This document shows positions 42,419-53,694 of a stretch of DNA of 64,000 nt, in pieces. The stretch spans positions 4,898,001 through 4,962,000 of the forward strand of contig CM059621.1 in the NCBI GenBank assembly GCA_030435675.1, in the 5' to 3' direction. Position 1 is the first letter of the stretch. The number at the start of each line of letters is the position of its first letter. The notes beneath the pieces were generated by a model, which saw nothing but the letters and a program-made list of their open reading frames with translations, was not told where the DNA came from and did not search any database. Origin of the DNA: Steinernema hermaphroditum (Eukaryota > Nematoda > Chromadorea > Rhabditida > Steinernematidae). A program made the position numbers and the translations under genes.

Positions 42419-43389
42419 TGCCAGGTCGAGCATGACAATACATATCGGCGTGCCTAGCAGAATTGATGGTGTTATTGTCTAAACGAATAAAACCGTATAA
42501 AAACTCGAATAGCCTTATTACCTGCACGACAAGTGATTTCATCAGTTGGATTTGCATAGCGTAGGTAGCAGCCGACATAGACGGACGAAGAGCCCGCAGC
42601 TGTTTCATGATGCCGGCAATGCACAGTGCCATGAAAACAATCACAAAAATGATGTATGCAGCCAATGCAGCACCGATAACCATGATTCCTTGTTTTTCTG
42701 GTCCGACCAATACTGAGTTGCCGATCATGTGAACGAGCTCTGCATTCTCCTAAGAGTTGCAGGTAGTCTTTTATTTCTGTGAGATATGTAGCCCACATTT
42801 AGAACCATTCTAACAAAGTCCTCGCTAGGAAAAAATCCATACACGCCAGCAACGAACAGCGTTCCTGGAGGAACTACAACCATCACAGCGACAACAAATC
42901 GGTAATGCATTGGCTCAGGCTGCCACCCAAAGAGACGGAAGTTGTGGCTCAAAGCTTGATACCGAAAGAAGAAAGCGATACACAGACCTACGAAACATTC
43001 TGCGACGCAGAACACACATAGAGCCTGAAACACTCTAGACTGGAGGGGAACATTTCAGTCACATACACCGCAGAAACTCCCAGCAAAGGGGCTAATCAAC
43101 GCGCTGAGTCCATTAAGATACACAGCATTGATTGATGTCGGTGTTGGCGTCGGGATGAGAAATATGTCCATTACAATGTCGCCCATGAATACCCATAACT
43201 GAACGAAGTCTTACATTTTAGTGCTAGTCGTTCACCTACCGAAATTTTCAGCAAAATATATTTATAAACACCCAAGTGTTTGGGTGACTTTCTAACAATG
43301 ACATACATGGTGAAAAGATTTGTCGGTAAACACAGAGTAACGCATGCGATTACAATGTTGCGAAAAACGATTGACATAGTGTCGATCAT
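42419..43389 (-). pseudogene. Srh-class receptor, 3' end deleted
   Basis: Exons 1-4 (starting at 43389, for example 42797-43024 and 42522-42749) are open and match the intact gene in length. Exon 5 begins at 42478 (ITPSILLGTPI) but breaks in TM6 at about 42419. There it runs straight into sequence equivalent to the 3' flank of the intact gene at about 26533. A deletion of about 300 bp equivalent removed the end of TM6, TM7 and the tail. Confidence 0.85.
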
Positions 43390-43597
43390 CGTAAACTACG
43401 AATTGTTTTGAAAGGAAATGTGAAACACTGAACAGCATTTATATGCCAGTGTTGTAATTTATTCAATTATCGTTGTTGTTTGCTGAATAGAATAACAGTT
43501 TTCGCAGCTGAAATCCGTTTGCTTTGTCTTCTTATTACTCACTTGCCAATCTCATTTATTGCATTTAATATTACGCTGAAATGATCATTGCGCGATG
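43390..43597. other. srh 5' flank copy
   Basis: Copy of the flank seen at 27790-27950, directly upstream of the broken gene's start. Confidence 0.6.
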
Positions 43598-43670
43598 TGC
43601 CTGTGTGGTAGAGCGGTAGTACTCTGACACGCCATTTTACGCCACTCTCCTGTTCGACCCTCACAGACCC
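43598..43670 (+). pseudogene. tRNA-like pseudogene
   Basis: Good A-box-like TGGTAGAGCGGTAGT, a CTCTGACACGCC anticodon-side segment and a B-box-like TGTTCGACCCTCACA over about 73 nt. The anticodon and acceptor stems are not paired. A decayed tRNA. Confidence 0.5.
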
Positions 43671-43837
43671 TCTTCTACTTTCTTTATTTTCAGCTCAACT
43701 GTACATTATTATGTTTCTTGGTGCTTATCAACACGGAAGGCGTTTCACATAGGGTCATCGTAATCATCATCGTAAACTACGAATTGTCTTGAAAGGCAAA
43801 ACGGAACAGCAGATAATTTATTCAATGATCTTTATGA

Positions 43838-44165
43838 CTTTATGACTTTATTTCACGAATCAAAGGCATTTCGCCTTTCACGACACCGAAAATAAACAAA
43901 CAGAGGATGTCTGGTAGACGACTTCATCCCTGGCGGGGCGTAGATATCGAACCGGTCGGGACATCTGGAAGTCGGCAAATCTTCGGGTGCGGCAGCGGAA
44001 CATCGTTTGCGGCACAGCGGGCGCTTCTGACCTTGCATCTGATGGTCCGTGGTCCGGGAGTTGCGTCTTCGCTGGTCATCAGAGCGTCGGCGACCTTCGG
44101 GATGACATCTCACGCAGCGTCGGGCGTCGGATTCCTGGCGTCGGACATCTTGTTGTCAGCGGTGT
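43838..44165 (-). mobile_element. retroposon subfamily A, 5'-truncated copy
   Basis: Minus-oriented, matching 13640-13985, with 3' hairpin (AAAGGC...GCCTTT) and a tail of ATAAAGTC units. It is inserted in a copy of the srh flank: the flank breaks at TTATTCAATGATC and resumes at ATTGCCTGAATAGAAT. The un-inserted form is present at 28320-28370. Confidence 0.78.
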
Positions 44166-44254
44166 TATTATTGTTATTATACTACTATTAATTGCCTGAA
44201 TAGAATAGTAGGTTTTGCAGCTGAAATCAGTGTCTTAAAAAAGTGTTTCTTTCT

Positions 44255-44425
44255 TCTCAAATCACAAGATAGGCCGAAGAGAGCGCTAGATAAACGGCAA
44301 AAAAAAGGAATCTGCTCAAAGCGGAGTCCACATCCACATTTGCCGTCTATTTCCGTAAAGTAGAAATGAGCTCGTGGAGTCGCTATCTAGGCATGGTAGC
44401 GTCACCCATTGTCTTATATAATACT
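44255..44425. repeat. unclassified repeat C, copy 1
   Basis: Shares GTCTATTTCC, AAAGTAGAAA, GGAGTCG and ACCCATTGTCT, in order, with 59200-59455. Confidence 0.55.
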
Positions 44426-44439
44426 TAACCAGTTGGAAA

Positions 44440-45457
44440 CGTTGGCGTTTCTGTAAGTGGATCACGGGCCCGTTTATATTTCGCCAAGCTAGGACAATAT
44501 TCTTAATTTCCGAGCCGCCAGACCGACTCCTCCCGTAACCATTTAGGTAAAATGCCAGAATCCATGCCTGCATGTACTTCACAGACTGTCAATCCATGTG
44601 TTCGTTGGTGCATATCCAAGAATCGCAGCTTTGTTGACGGAAGCAGCGAGGAAGGGCTTGTCGTCGCAACGAGTCGCTTCCAACCTTTTCTCCCTCGGAA
44701 ACCACGGGACATACTAACTCCAGGGACACGGATGAGCTATGACGCGCAGCGAAGGGACGATGAATACCAGATACAGATGTCTACGAGACGCTACAACGGA
44801 GGAGAAGAACCAGACTCATGGAAGCTTCGAGAAGGAAGTTTAGACAGACAGCTTGTTTGCAAAATCGATTCATTGTGTCAGGGTTGTTCGTGTACACCAC
44901 CTGCGGGTTGGTCGTTTTGTATTGCGGTTGAACGTTATTGTGCGTGTGTTTGTGATCGGCGAAGTAAAGTAGCCGTTTCATCGTGTTCTTGGTTTGTGTG
45001 GAGTCTTCTGGACCTATAAATGCCACATTCGGGTGATACGAGCTAGGTTGTGAAACTGTCTTTTACGGACACTTAGCTTGACTCAATAGCGGTGACATTT
45101 CGGTCGCCATGAGCCTAAGCCGTGAGCTTGAGGAGCAAGTGATATTTTGAGAGGCCGTTGCTTTGGCTAAGGCAACGTGCGTGTGGATTACGGAGTGGAC
45201 TATACCGCGTGGCACGATCGGTGCAATTCCGTCGGAAGAGGAATCGGGCATCGGTCGTTTGGCGAGCAGCTAACGGATTCTACTCAAGGAACACCCTTGG
45301 CAGCGGTCAGCACCCGTTACAGGGCTTAAATAAAAAACAAGAAGAAGTCACACATGTAGAATAGACGGCGACTGTGGAAATTTGTGGTATGTTTACCACC
45401 CACATGTCACTCCAAAGTACTCTTTGTGGCCGACCTGAGTGAGTCGCAAGAATTACA
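44440..45457. repeat. dispersed repeat R, copy split by an insertion
   Basis: 44440-44659 and 45321-45457 together align with copy 3 at 52555-52885. The break carries the direct repeat AGGGCTT on both sides (44653-44659, 45321-45327). Confidence 0.75.
44660..45320. mobile_element. 661-bp insertion of unknown type in repeat R
   Basis: Defined by comparison with un-inserted R copies and by the flanking 7-bp direct repeat AGGGCTT. No terminal inverted repeats are seen. A CTATAAATG box occurs at about 45015. Minus-strand frame 44781-45026 (starting MAFIGPEDST) is open but unrecognised. Possibly a solo LTR of an unlisted family; that is a guess. Confidence 0.6.
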
Positions 45458-45504
45458 GTATCATTTATGAGATAGCGAACGAACGACCGATCGCCGTCGA
45501 TATA

Positions 45505-46825
45505 CGGGGTGGGGCAAAAATACTGTAAGTGGGTCAAACGTTTCAATTTGTCTTGCTTTTTCGCCTTTTTGTACCACTTCGGTTGTTATATTCGTGTTCC
45601 TCGTCCTTTCTTGATGTAGGATTGCTGTTTCTCCTGTTATTTTTTTCCTTGCCCCTTCGACAAAATGGTGTCCCAAAATGACCGTTTTGCTACCATCGCT
45701 GATTAAAAGTGTGGAATGCCGATTCTGGAAATTGAAAAGTTAAGGAAATTCTTTTTTTTAAGCCCAGAGTTTTGTCAAACACTTTGAAGAGACAGGAGGA
45801 ATCACGGTTTGCCAAATAAGTGGAAGACCGAGAACAGTCCAACACAGCAAGGACCACAGAAGCCATCTGAAACAAGATCAAGCACAATCTGGCCATATCC
45901 ATAAGGAAACTGGTCGAATAGCAGGGAGTCATTGAGGGATCGCAGAGAAAATTTGTGAATGAAAATCGTGGGCTCGACTCCTACAAGATGGCATACAGCT
46001 AGCTCTTGGACGATCAAATGAAGGTCGCAAGACAGGACAAGTGTCGAAAGATAAAGGTCGAAGTCCGCGGAGGGAGCATCCAGAAAATCCTGTTCTCGGA
46101 TGAGAAGATTTTCATCGTTGATCCGGTGCGAAACACCCGGGATCACTGTGAACGTCTTCCGAAAGGCTCTCCCCGCAACGTCACCATCGAAGAGAGCCAT
46201 TTCCCAAAGTCCATCATGGTTTGGGCCGGGGTTTCTGGACTTGGGAACGTAGAGCTCGTTTTCTTCGACGCCAATGAAAAAAAAGGTGACCTGCCATGGC
46301 GAGAACTGCCGAAACCTGGTTCTGAACGGCGTGGTGAAATCCTGGGCCCTAGATCTGTCCCTCAACACCGCATGGACGTTTCAGCAGGATTGGACGCCTG
46401 GCCATGGAGTCAAGAATACCCTTGTCTCGTCACAGCCAACCATGTGAAGGAAGGATGTTGGGTCAAGAGGAAAGATATTTGGCTGCGGAACTCTCCGGTC
46501 CTCAACCCTCTCGACTTCGCTGTTTGGTCAGTCCTAGAGCCAAACGTATGCGCTACAAGCCACGCAAGTGTGAATTCCCTGGAGCGCTCTCTGAAGACCG
46601 CTTGGAAAGAAATCATGCCAAAAGTCACCGCGGGAATCCTGAAGAATTTCCAGAAGTGTCTGAACGCCTTAATCAAACTGTCAAGTAGGGCATTTCGAAC
46701 AGAATTCAAGTATGTTGTACAGAATTTCCTGGCCAATCTTACAGTTATGAATTCATTTTGTTTCCTTGTCGTAAATGAAAAGTTATGAGCAGTTTTTCTA
46801 CTTACAGTATTTATGCCCCACCCGG
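45505..46825 (+). mobile_element. Tc1/mariner-type element with degenerate transposase
   Basis: 1,321 bp between TA dinucleotides, with inverted ends CGGGGTGGGGCAAAAATACT and AGTATTTATGCCCCACCCGG. Transposase-like protein pieces on the plus strand include ILFSDEKIF (first Asp), SIMVWAGVSG, a frameshifted FQQDWTPGHG segment (second Asp) and SPVLNPLDFAVW (third Asp), the DDD signature of mariner-type enzymes. Several stops in the N-terminal DNA-binding part and at least one indel in the middle make it inactive. Confidence 0.88.
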
Positions 46826-47754
46826 TATTGGGTTGGCACATTGAAAATAGGCCACTTGGTAAACATTCTGTTTATCCGCCATGTTTACACTCGTGTCCAA
46901 AGTGATTGGTGCGTTACAGAGTGCGGCGGACTACAGAGTGCGGCAAAAGTTCTTTCACGTTTATAGAATGGTTGTTTTTGTACGCTTCTCTTCATGTGTC
47001 TAGCGCGCGAAAAAAATATCGAAAACTGTTGAGATAAGCCCAACTGGTCTGTGATTTGCACAGTAATCGCGCCAACGACCAGCAAATGCATCCAATCCTG
47101 CTCAAAAGTCTGCACACATGCGCACAATTTATGAAAGCGGATCACTCTGTGCGCAGACCTGAGCAAAAGATCACTGTGCGCCCAGCCGACAAGGGTCATC
47201 CTTGCCGACTGTACGGTAGTACTGTATTGCATTCTTGCCCACTTTAATATTATCACTTTATAATTTATTGAACTATCATATCGGCGCCACGTACAGCATT
47301 AACGGTGCTGCTGTCTAATGAACTGGCTGTTCAGTGGTGTGTTGGATTGGAGAGTGGACGGAAGAATGGGCCTTCTCGTCCTGGGGTCCTGCCAGGTCCT
47401 GGGTCGCCTGGAGGCGACATCTAAACTAACCACTCTACATCAAGACTCGAATAGCCTTGTTACCTGCACGACTAGTGCTTTCATGAGTTGGATTTGCGTA
47501 GCATAGGTAGCTTCGTATAAGGTGGTCATTATTTGGTCCTGCTGTCGGCACATCCTCAGAATAGACGTTTATTTATGAAACAAATTGATAGAGGCAACAC
47601 CGTTTTCGGCTACAGCGCACGTGTAGACAAGACACGAAGACAAATTATGAGGAAAGCAGTGTAGAGGTATGGAAAACATGACTCTTTCTACGATTTACGA
47701 GCCACCGAAAGTGCTTAACTCCGGTCGGGTACCCGAACGTCGTTACAGAGTCTA
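46826..47754. other. mariner-end scraps and unclassified sequence
   Basis: TATTGGGTTGGCACATTGAA directly abuts the preceding element. 47280-47310 and 47440-47510 resemble short pieces of srh exons 4-5 (for example TACCTGCACGACTAGTGCTT). No frame. Confidence 0.45.
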
Positions 47755-47812
47755 GATTAGACCTAAAGATAATATATTGGGTTGGATGGGAAATGTGGGA
47801 AAATGTACCCTG

Positions 47813-48815
47813 TAATGTCGTGCTAATGCTCCAAATTAGCTGTACGGAAATGCTTGTTTACCTTGAATTAAATGTCAAAAAGGTTGCAGAACTGGGAAAA
47901 CACACCCGTGAAGCATATTTTACGAACTATGCCTTGTTCGTAAACAGACGAGTGAACTTAAGCTTTGTACAAAAGTGCCACAAATGTTGGTGTTTCCACG
48001 TAATTCTCGTTCAATCCAATTATGTGACTAATGTTTTTCTTAGAAGAGAAAACATTAGTCTCGTGCCATTAGAGGGTGTATTGCGTGAATTTCCGGTGTA
48101 AAATGTCGGCCAAGTTACGTAATACACCCTCTAATGGCACGACACTCTAGATTAACTTTACGGAAATGTTTGTTTATCTGCACGGAAATGCAGAAAAAGA
48201 AAACTCTCCCTGTAATTCCGGACCACTGAATCACATAACGGGCAAAACACGCTGGAAAGCACCCAGAAAGATGTCTTTACGAACTACGCCTCTATAAACA
48301 GACAAGTGGGCTTAAACTTTGCACAAAAATGGTGTATCCACGTAATTCTCGTCTAATGCTATGACCAACGTTTTTTCCTTAACATCCTTCCTCTCCGCTA
48401 AAGTTTGGTCAACGCTTAAAAGTGTGTGTTTACCTTGAATTAAATGCCAGTATGTATCGCGCAAACTCCTGATTTTCCGGTGCAGAATGTCGGTCACGTT
48501 ACGTAATACACCCTTTAATGTCAAGGTGCTCTAGATTAGCTTCTTTGCGTACGGAAATGCTTGTTTATCTGCACGGAAATGTAGAAAATTAACGCTTTCT
48601 CAGCAATTCCGGAGTTTTGAGTCATAAGTCTGAGAAAGCACACTCGAAAGCACAGTGAAACATGTCTTTACGAACTACGCGCTGTTCTTTGTAAACAGAC
48701 TAGTGGAAAAGTACAAAAAAGTCCGTGTAAAAGTGCCACAAATGGTGTATCACTTAATTTCGCCTAATCTTGTTATGTGACTAATGTTTTTCCTTAACAT
48801 CCTTCCTCTCCGCGT
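47813..48815. repeat. tandem array, three divergent units of about 350-390 bp, with hairpins
   Basis: Units start near 47813, 48130 and 48512, each with a TACGGAAATGCTTGTTTA block, a TTTACGAACTA block, a CCACGTAATTCTCGT-like block and a CTTAACATCCTTCCTCTCC block in the later units. Unit 1 contains two hairpins: 48026-48060 (GACTAATGTTTT stem) and 48061-48142 (26-bp arms, 25 matching, 30-nt loop). Confidence 0.7.
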
Positions 48816-49400
48816 CATCTGCGACTCCAAGAAAATCAACTGTGTGAAACCAAATGTCACAATTAAAAGCAAAACTATAAGGGACTCTGTATCCGGAAGC
48901 ACTCCTGGAATCGACCTGAAGGCGCGTCTAGCGATCCGGAAAGAAGAATATGGTGTTGACCTTGAGAAGCGTATATAAGCAGAGAAAGACTCCCTCTCTA
49001 TTCATTCTGTCGGAGTGTGTTCTGTGACCTCGCAATGATTCATATCATCCTGAAACCCGATGAAGTGATCCTCTATCCGCACTTCAAATCGGATTCATCT
49101 CTTCGACGCAACCTTTCCCGACGCAGAAGACATAGAAATCCATGATGTCTTAATCACGCTTCTATGTATTTGGATATATAAAGGCGTTCTGTTGGTGTAC
49201 CTTTTGTTCACTGAAGTACCCACTGTTTGACAAAAGTTGTTTAGACGTATCAGGATAGATTGTTTTAATAATTAGATAAAACTTCGCCGGGCGTTTGCGA
49301 AGTTTCGGAGCTTGCATCGAAGTGATCGGGGTGCCGAAGGTGATTCGGAATGATGAGGGAACTCTCTTTTTCTTGGACAACTAAAGTATTATTTTCGGAG
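48816..49400. other. TATA-like promoter with short ORF, unclassified
   Basis: GTATATAAG at about 48970 is followed 60 bp later by an ATG (49034) opening a 36-codon basic frame. 49290-49380 is related to the reverse complement of 51470-51570. It may be the end of an unrecognised gene or an LTR. Confidence 0.35.
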
Positions 49401-49628
49401 TAGTAGAAAGACTTTGGCTTCACAGTCGTACATACGACCTCTATCAGTTAAATCTTATGAGTTTTCGAAACATTTTTATTTGCTACAGTGTGTTCTACCG
49501 TTTTCAATGCCAAAGGTAGCGTGCAGTTCCAGAAAACGGTTCGCATGTAGTCTTAAGTTGAATAACAAGTTCTTCAGGCTTCAGGACAATGTGAAACATT
49601 TAGTGAGCGCTAAACACACTCCGATACA

Positions 49629-50232
49629 ATGAATGCACACGGATATCGTTTCCATTTATATCATTTTCAGCAGGTCAGAACCATTTCTGCATTTCCGGAT
49701 CAGGGATGTGCGTAAGTGAATTCGTAAGTAAAACCGTAAGAAACAGAAGGTCCGGGTTCGAATCCACATGGAGGAAGATTTTTATTTTTTTCTTGTTTTC
49801 TGGAAATAACAATGTGAAACATTTTTTTGTTATTGATAAGGCTGTGGATAAAAAATAATCCAGCATGTTATTTCCAGAAAACAGGAAAAAAATAAATATC
49901 TTCCTCCATGTGGATTCGAACCCGGACCTTCTGTTTCTTACGGTTTTACTTACGAATTCACTTACGCACATCCCTGTTCCGGATCGTCGCACTGTGTTTT
50001 CCGGCTCCTCCCGCATCCATTCGGCTCAAGAGCTGTAGTGTTTCCGGCACGTGTATCAAAAACACAGCCAGTCCACATGCTTATCCGAGACGCTTTTAAA
50101 TGTTTCCAAGAATTCCCATCTTCACTGACGAAAGTCAAGAGGAGCGCTCTTTCTGAAAGTCAGGAAAAGTCGCTTAGAACTTTGACGGGAATGTGCAAAC
50201 CTGGGATTTGTGAAATGCGAAAAGAAAGGGAG
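49629..50232. repeat. dispersed repeat R', copy 2 (interrupted by a MITE)
   Basis: Same as 25590-25945 apart from the 276-bp MITE at 49701-49976. It ends against the hAT element at 50241. Confidence 0.8.
49701..49976. mobile_element. foldback hAT-type MITE, 276 bp, long inverted arms
   Basis: Almost the whole element is an inverted repeat with arms of about 110 bp, starting CAGGGATGTGCGTAAG and ending CTTACGCACATCCCTG. It is flanked by the 8-bp duplication TTCCGGAT (49693-49700 and 49977-49984). The un-inserted paralogue at about 25646 has a single TTCCGGAT. Each arm carries GGGTTCGAATCC, a perfect tRNA B-box sequence. No coding capacity. Confidence 0.93.
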
Positions 50233-50240
50233 GTCTCGGC

Positions 50241-51411
50241 CAGAGATGGGAACGAGTCCGGAAACGAGTCCGGACTCGCTGGTCCGGACTCGAGACTCGA
50301 GACTCGGACTCGGACTCGATGGGTTTTTCGGGATCGAGTCCGGACTCGGACTCGATAGGAATTTTGAAACGAGTCCGGACTCGGACTCGGACTCGTTTGA
50401 AAATCCGGAAACGAGTCCCGTCGCGCCACACCTTCAGTGGCAACGGGCGGTTACGGTCGACCGTTTGCGCGCGCGTTCATCTGAGTTTTGCAGCTATTGT
50501 TTGCTGCGTATCATTTTCAAGTACTTTTGCGCCCATTCGACCCAATTCCCATTTCGCCTGTAATTTTTGATTGAATCTGCCCGTAATTTTTGATTGAAGC
50601 AAACATACTTTAAAAAATTACTGAAGGCTATTGTGATTTCAATGTCTCGATTCTGGGCTTCTATTCGAGTTTCTCTCATGATTTACGTGTGCCCGTCCTT
50701 GATCCCGTGTATGATTTTGCTCTGAATCCACTTGAACAAGCAGAGGTTGAACGAATGATTACTGCTGTCGCTCGAAAACCTATATCAGATGATGTGGAAG
50801 AAGTTCAACTAGTTGACGAAATGTGTACACCATCACAAGATAGAAGCAATGTTCCATCCTTCTGTCGTGATCTCATAGTGATTTTAGGTGACGATGATGC
50901 CCAAACTGCGCGAAGTGGCACTGAGATTCCTCTCCGTCCCAGCGAGCAGCGCGTCGTCGGAGAGAACATTCTCTCTTGCAACTATTTTTTCGACAGGACG
51001 TCGAAATAGAGTGTCGGATGGAACTTTACGGACCAGAACGTTCTTAGCCATGAACTCCAAGTTCTTATCCAATTGTTGATGCTTTTTAGCCTGTTGTTGT
51101 TACTGATTATTACCTGTTTGTTGCCATAAAAGTAAGGAAATGAGCCGGAAACACTGTCAATCTGCAACTCTTCCGCCAAAATTTGCAATTCAGACTCGTT
51201 TTGGACTCGAGTCCGGGAAAATTTTTCGAGTCCGGACTCGGACTCGGACTCGGATTCATTTCTGAATCGCAAACGAGTCCGGACTCGGACTCGGACTCGA
51301 TAGAAATTTTGAAACGAGTCCGGACTCGGACTCGGACTCGATAGAAATTCTGAAACGAGTCCGGACTCGGACTCGGACTCGTTTGGATTTCGGACTCGTT
51401 TCCTATCTCTG
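50241..51411 (+). mobile_element. hAT element relic with degenerate transposase
   Basis: 1,171 bp, ends CAGAGATGGGAACGAGTCCG and the inverse of CAGAGATAGGAAACGAGTCC, flanked by the 8-bp duplication GTCTCGGC (50233-50240 and 51412-51419). Both ends carry long runs of GGACTC. Plus-strand pieces at 50700-51079 encode the C-terminal hAT dimerisation domain (LRFLSVPASSASSERTFSLA, then FLAMNSKFL), with a frameshift near 50890. The N-terminal two thirds of the transposase are missing. Confidence 0.9.
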
Positions 51412-51419
51412 GTCTCGGC

Positions 51420-52079
51420 TAATGTTGATTTCGACCGACGAAAATATTCATTCGCTGTAAATAAAAAAAAATAAAAAAAGGAGAGTTCCGTTTGCCTTCC
51501 GAAGACATATCTTCTGGACCAAGAGTCCATCTCTTCGGATGCAAGCTCCGAAGCCCTAAACACCCAAAGGAGATGAGGTTTCGCCACCGTTTCTGGAGGT
51601 TCGACGATTCTAGAAACACGTGTGCCGTGAAGAGCGTCCGTAGAACTAGCACAGTTTCTGGGCTACGTTGAGCTAGATGTAATGGTATTGGAATTTAAGT
51701 AGGGTTGTAGTCATCGATGTCTGTATTGTTTAGTAGCTTATGCATTCGTACTGAACACGGGCTATACTTCAATACGCAAACGCTTCTGCCGTGTGTAGAT
51801 CGCTGGATATTTAGTCATTGAGCGACAAAGTTTCTGTTACTGAGCTACTGTTGCTACCGCTGAGCCTACTGATTTATAACAAGCAACGGAGATGTTTTAT
51901 ACATGTTTAAACATAAACGTTTGTTGGGAAATATGCAGTCATTCAAACATACATAGTTGATTTCAATGCTAGAGAAACGACTGCTGTTGGCAAGTCGTTA
52001 CAGCTACGTTGAGCTACGAGGCAATGGTCGCCATTGGTTGAGGTACAGGTTGAGTGTAACATATGATACGCCAACAGAT
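51420..52079. other. no gene seen
   Basis: AT-rich. 51470-51570 is distantly related to 49290-49380 in reverse. Nothing else recognised. Confidence 0.4.
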
Positions 52080-52235
52080 GCACCCCAAATTTTTATCGCG
52101 TCGATTGATCGCCAATCGCCAATCGATTGAAAACCAATCGAATCGTAATCGGCCAGTCGATTGATTCAATCGTCGATTCAGTCGATTCACTTGACGCAAT
52201 TGGTCATACGATTGAATCAGTGCCCAGCTCTGAGT
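52080..52235. repeat. hAT-like end with AATCGATTG motifs
   Basis: Clusters of AATCGATTG/GATTGAATCG end at CAGTGCCCAGCTCTG, whose inverse (CAGAGCTGGGCACTG) looks like a hAT-type terminus. The opposite end is not evident, so this is a partial copy. Confidence 0.5.
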
Positions 52236-52239
52236 GCTA

Positions 52240-52890
52240 GTTTCGAACCAATAAGGACCCGAATACACACTAATGAAAATCTAAAATGGTCTAAACATCT
52301 CTGTAATAATTCTCTGAAATCAACATGGGTTTATTGAACTTTTCAGTTAACAATAAAACCGCCAAATAATGCATTTACTCAAAGAGATCATAACGCTTTA
52401 GCGACGTCCTCTTCAGGGCTTCTTGTGTCCTGGGCGCCGGGAACGCATGTGCCCAATGGGTGACTCCGAATTGGTTGGATACGGTTGAAGAATGAGCTCG
52501 TCAGGCTTGAAGACTATATGAAACATTTGGGCAATTCAGAACACACTCTGAGAGAATGAATGTGAGTGGATCTTCGGCCCTTTTATATTTCGCCAAACTA
52601 GGACAATATTCTTAATTTCCGAGCCGCCAGACCGACTCCTCCCGTAACCATTTAGGTAAAATGCCAGAATCCATGCCTGCATGTACTTCACAGACTGTCA
52701 ATCCATGTGTTCGTTGGTGCATATCCAAGAACCGCAGCGTTGTTGACGGAAGCGGCGAAGATGGGCGTTAATGAAAAGCAAGAAGAAGTCACACATGTAG
52801 ATTAGACGGCGACTGCGGAAATTTGTGGTATGTGTACCACCCACATGCTAGTTCAGCGTACTCTTTGTGACCGACCTGAATAAATCGCAA
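52240..52890. repeat. dispersed repeat R, copy 3
   Basis: Aligns along its length with copies 1 and 2 and with the two halves of the split copy at 44.4-45.5 kb. The WIR.K..LVRLEDY coding-like segment is retained but ends early. Confidence 0.7.
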
Positions 52891-53039
52891 AAATTACAGA
52901 TTGACTCAGCGAAAGAACAGCGAGACAGCGAAAGAACGACAGATCGCCGTCGATACAAAAGTAGTTTACTTATCATTTACCGAAAATAAGGTTACCTCTA
53001 GTGGTGCACATGAGGATGTAGCCGAATTTCTTTTTCTCG

Positions 53040-53470
53040 GAACAAGAACTTCAAAGGCTTACGCCTTGCGGGACGTTTCATATGTGCACAAGAAAGCCAC
53101 AAATCAAACCGGTGACGTTGATCTTCTTCTGGTTTCTTCTGGAAACGGCATACGAGCAGAGCGATCAGCGATCCCATAAGTGTTCGCGGGCGTCGAAGTC
53201 GCGAAGGGGCGGAATCCAATCGAGGCGCGATGGTGGCGCACCGCTGACGGAGCGGAAGCCCATGTCCAGCTAGCGGCGCTTCGGACTTCGGAGTTGGAGC
53301 GGTTCGCGGCTTCTCGGGACGACGCGGGTGGGGTCAGGCGGTTGTAACGGCTTCTTGGCGAGACTGTGGGACTACGGCTCCCTGGTGTTCCAGGCCTTCT
53401 GGGGCGCCAACAACGACGGTCGACAACGACCGTTCACTCAGCTGGTCTGAGTGAACCTCAGAGAGAGTAT
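53040..53470 (-). repeat. retroposon subfamily B, diverged copy
   Basis: GGCTTACGCCTTGCGGGACG at the left, then ATGTGCACAAGAAA, GGACTTCGGAGTTGGAGCGG, GGGACTACGGCTCCCTGGTG and CACTCAG blocks, in the same order as 58428-59002. The 3' tail is lost. Confidence 0.75.
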
Positions 53471-53694
53471 CGAGTACCAACATTTTTGTTGTAAAAGTAT
53501 TTCATGCGATTGAATAAAAATGTGGATCGGAATGGTCGGCGCAAAGCGTGATTTTAGTACAAATTAAGATAAGTTGAAACGATAGATACAGGTAAGTTTA
53601 CATGCAACAGTTTCCGTTATTGTGCAGAGTATGAAACGTGAAAAGTTATCGAAAAGCCAGCACAGCACTTCGGTGGCGCACTCCTCAAGTTGTT

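Noticed and set aside
43598..43670. Functional tRNA gene
   Set aside because: A and B boxes are present, but the anticodon and acceptor stems do not pair.
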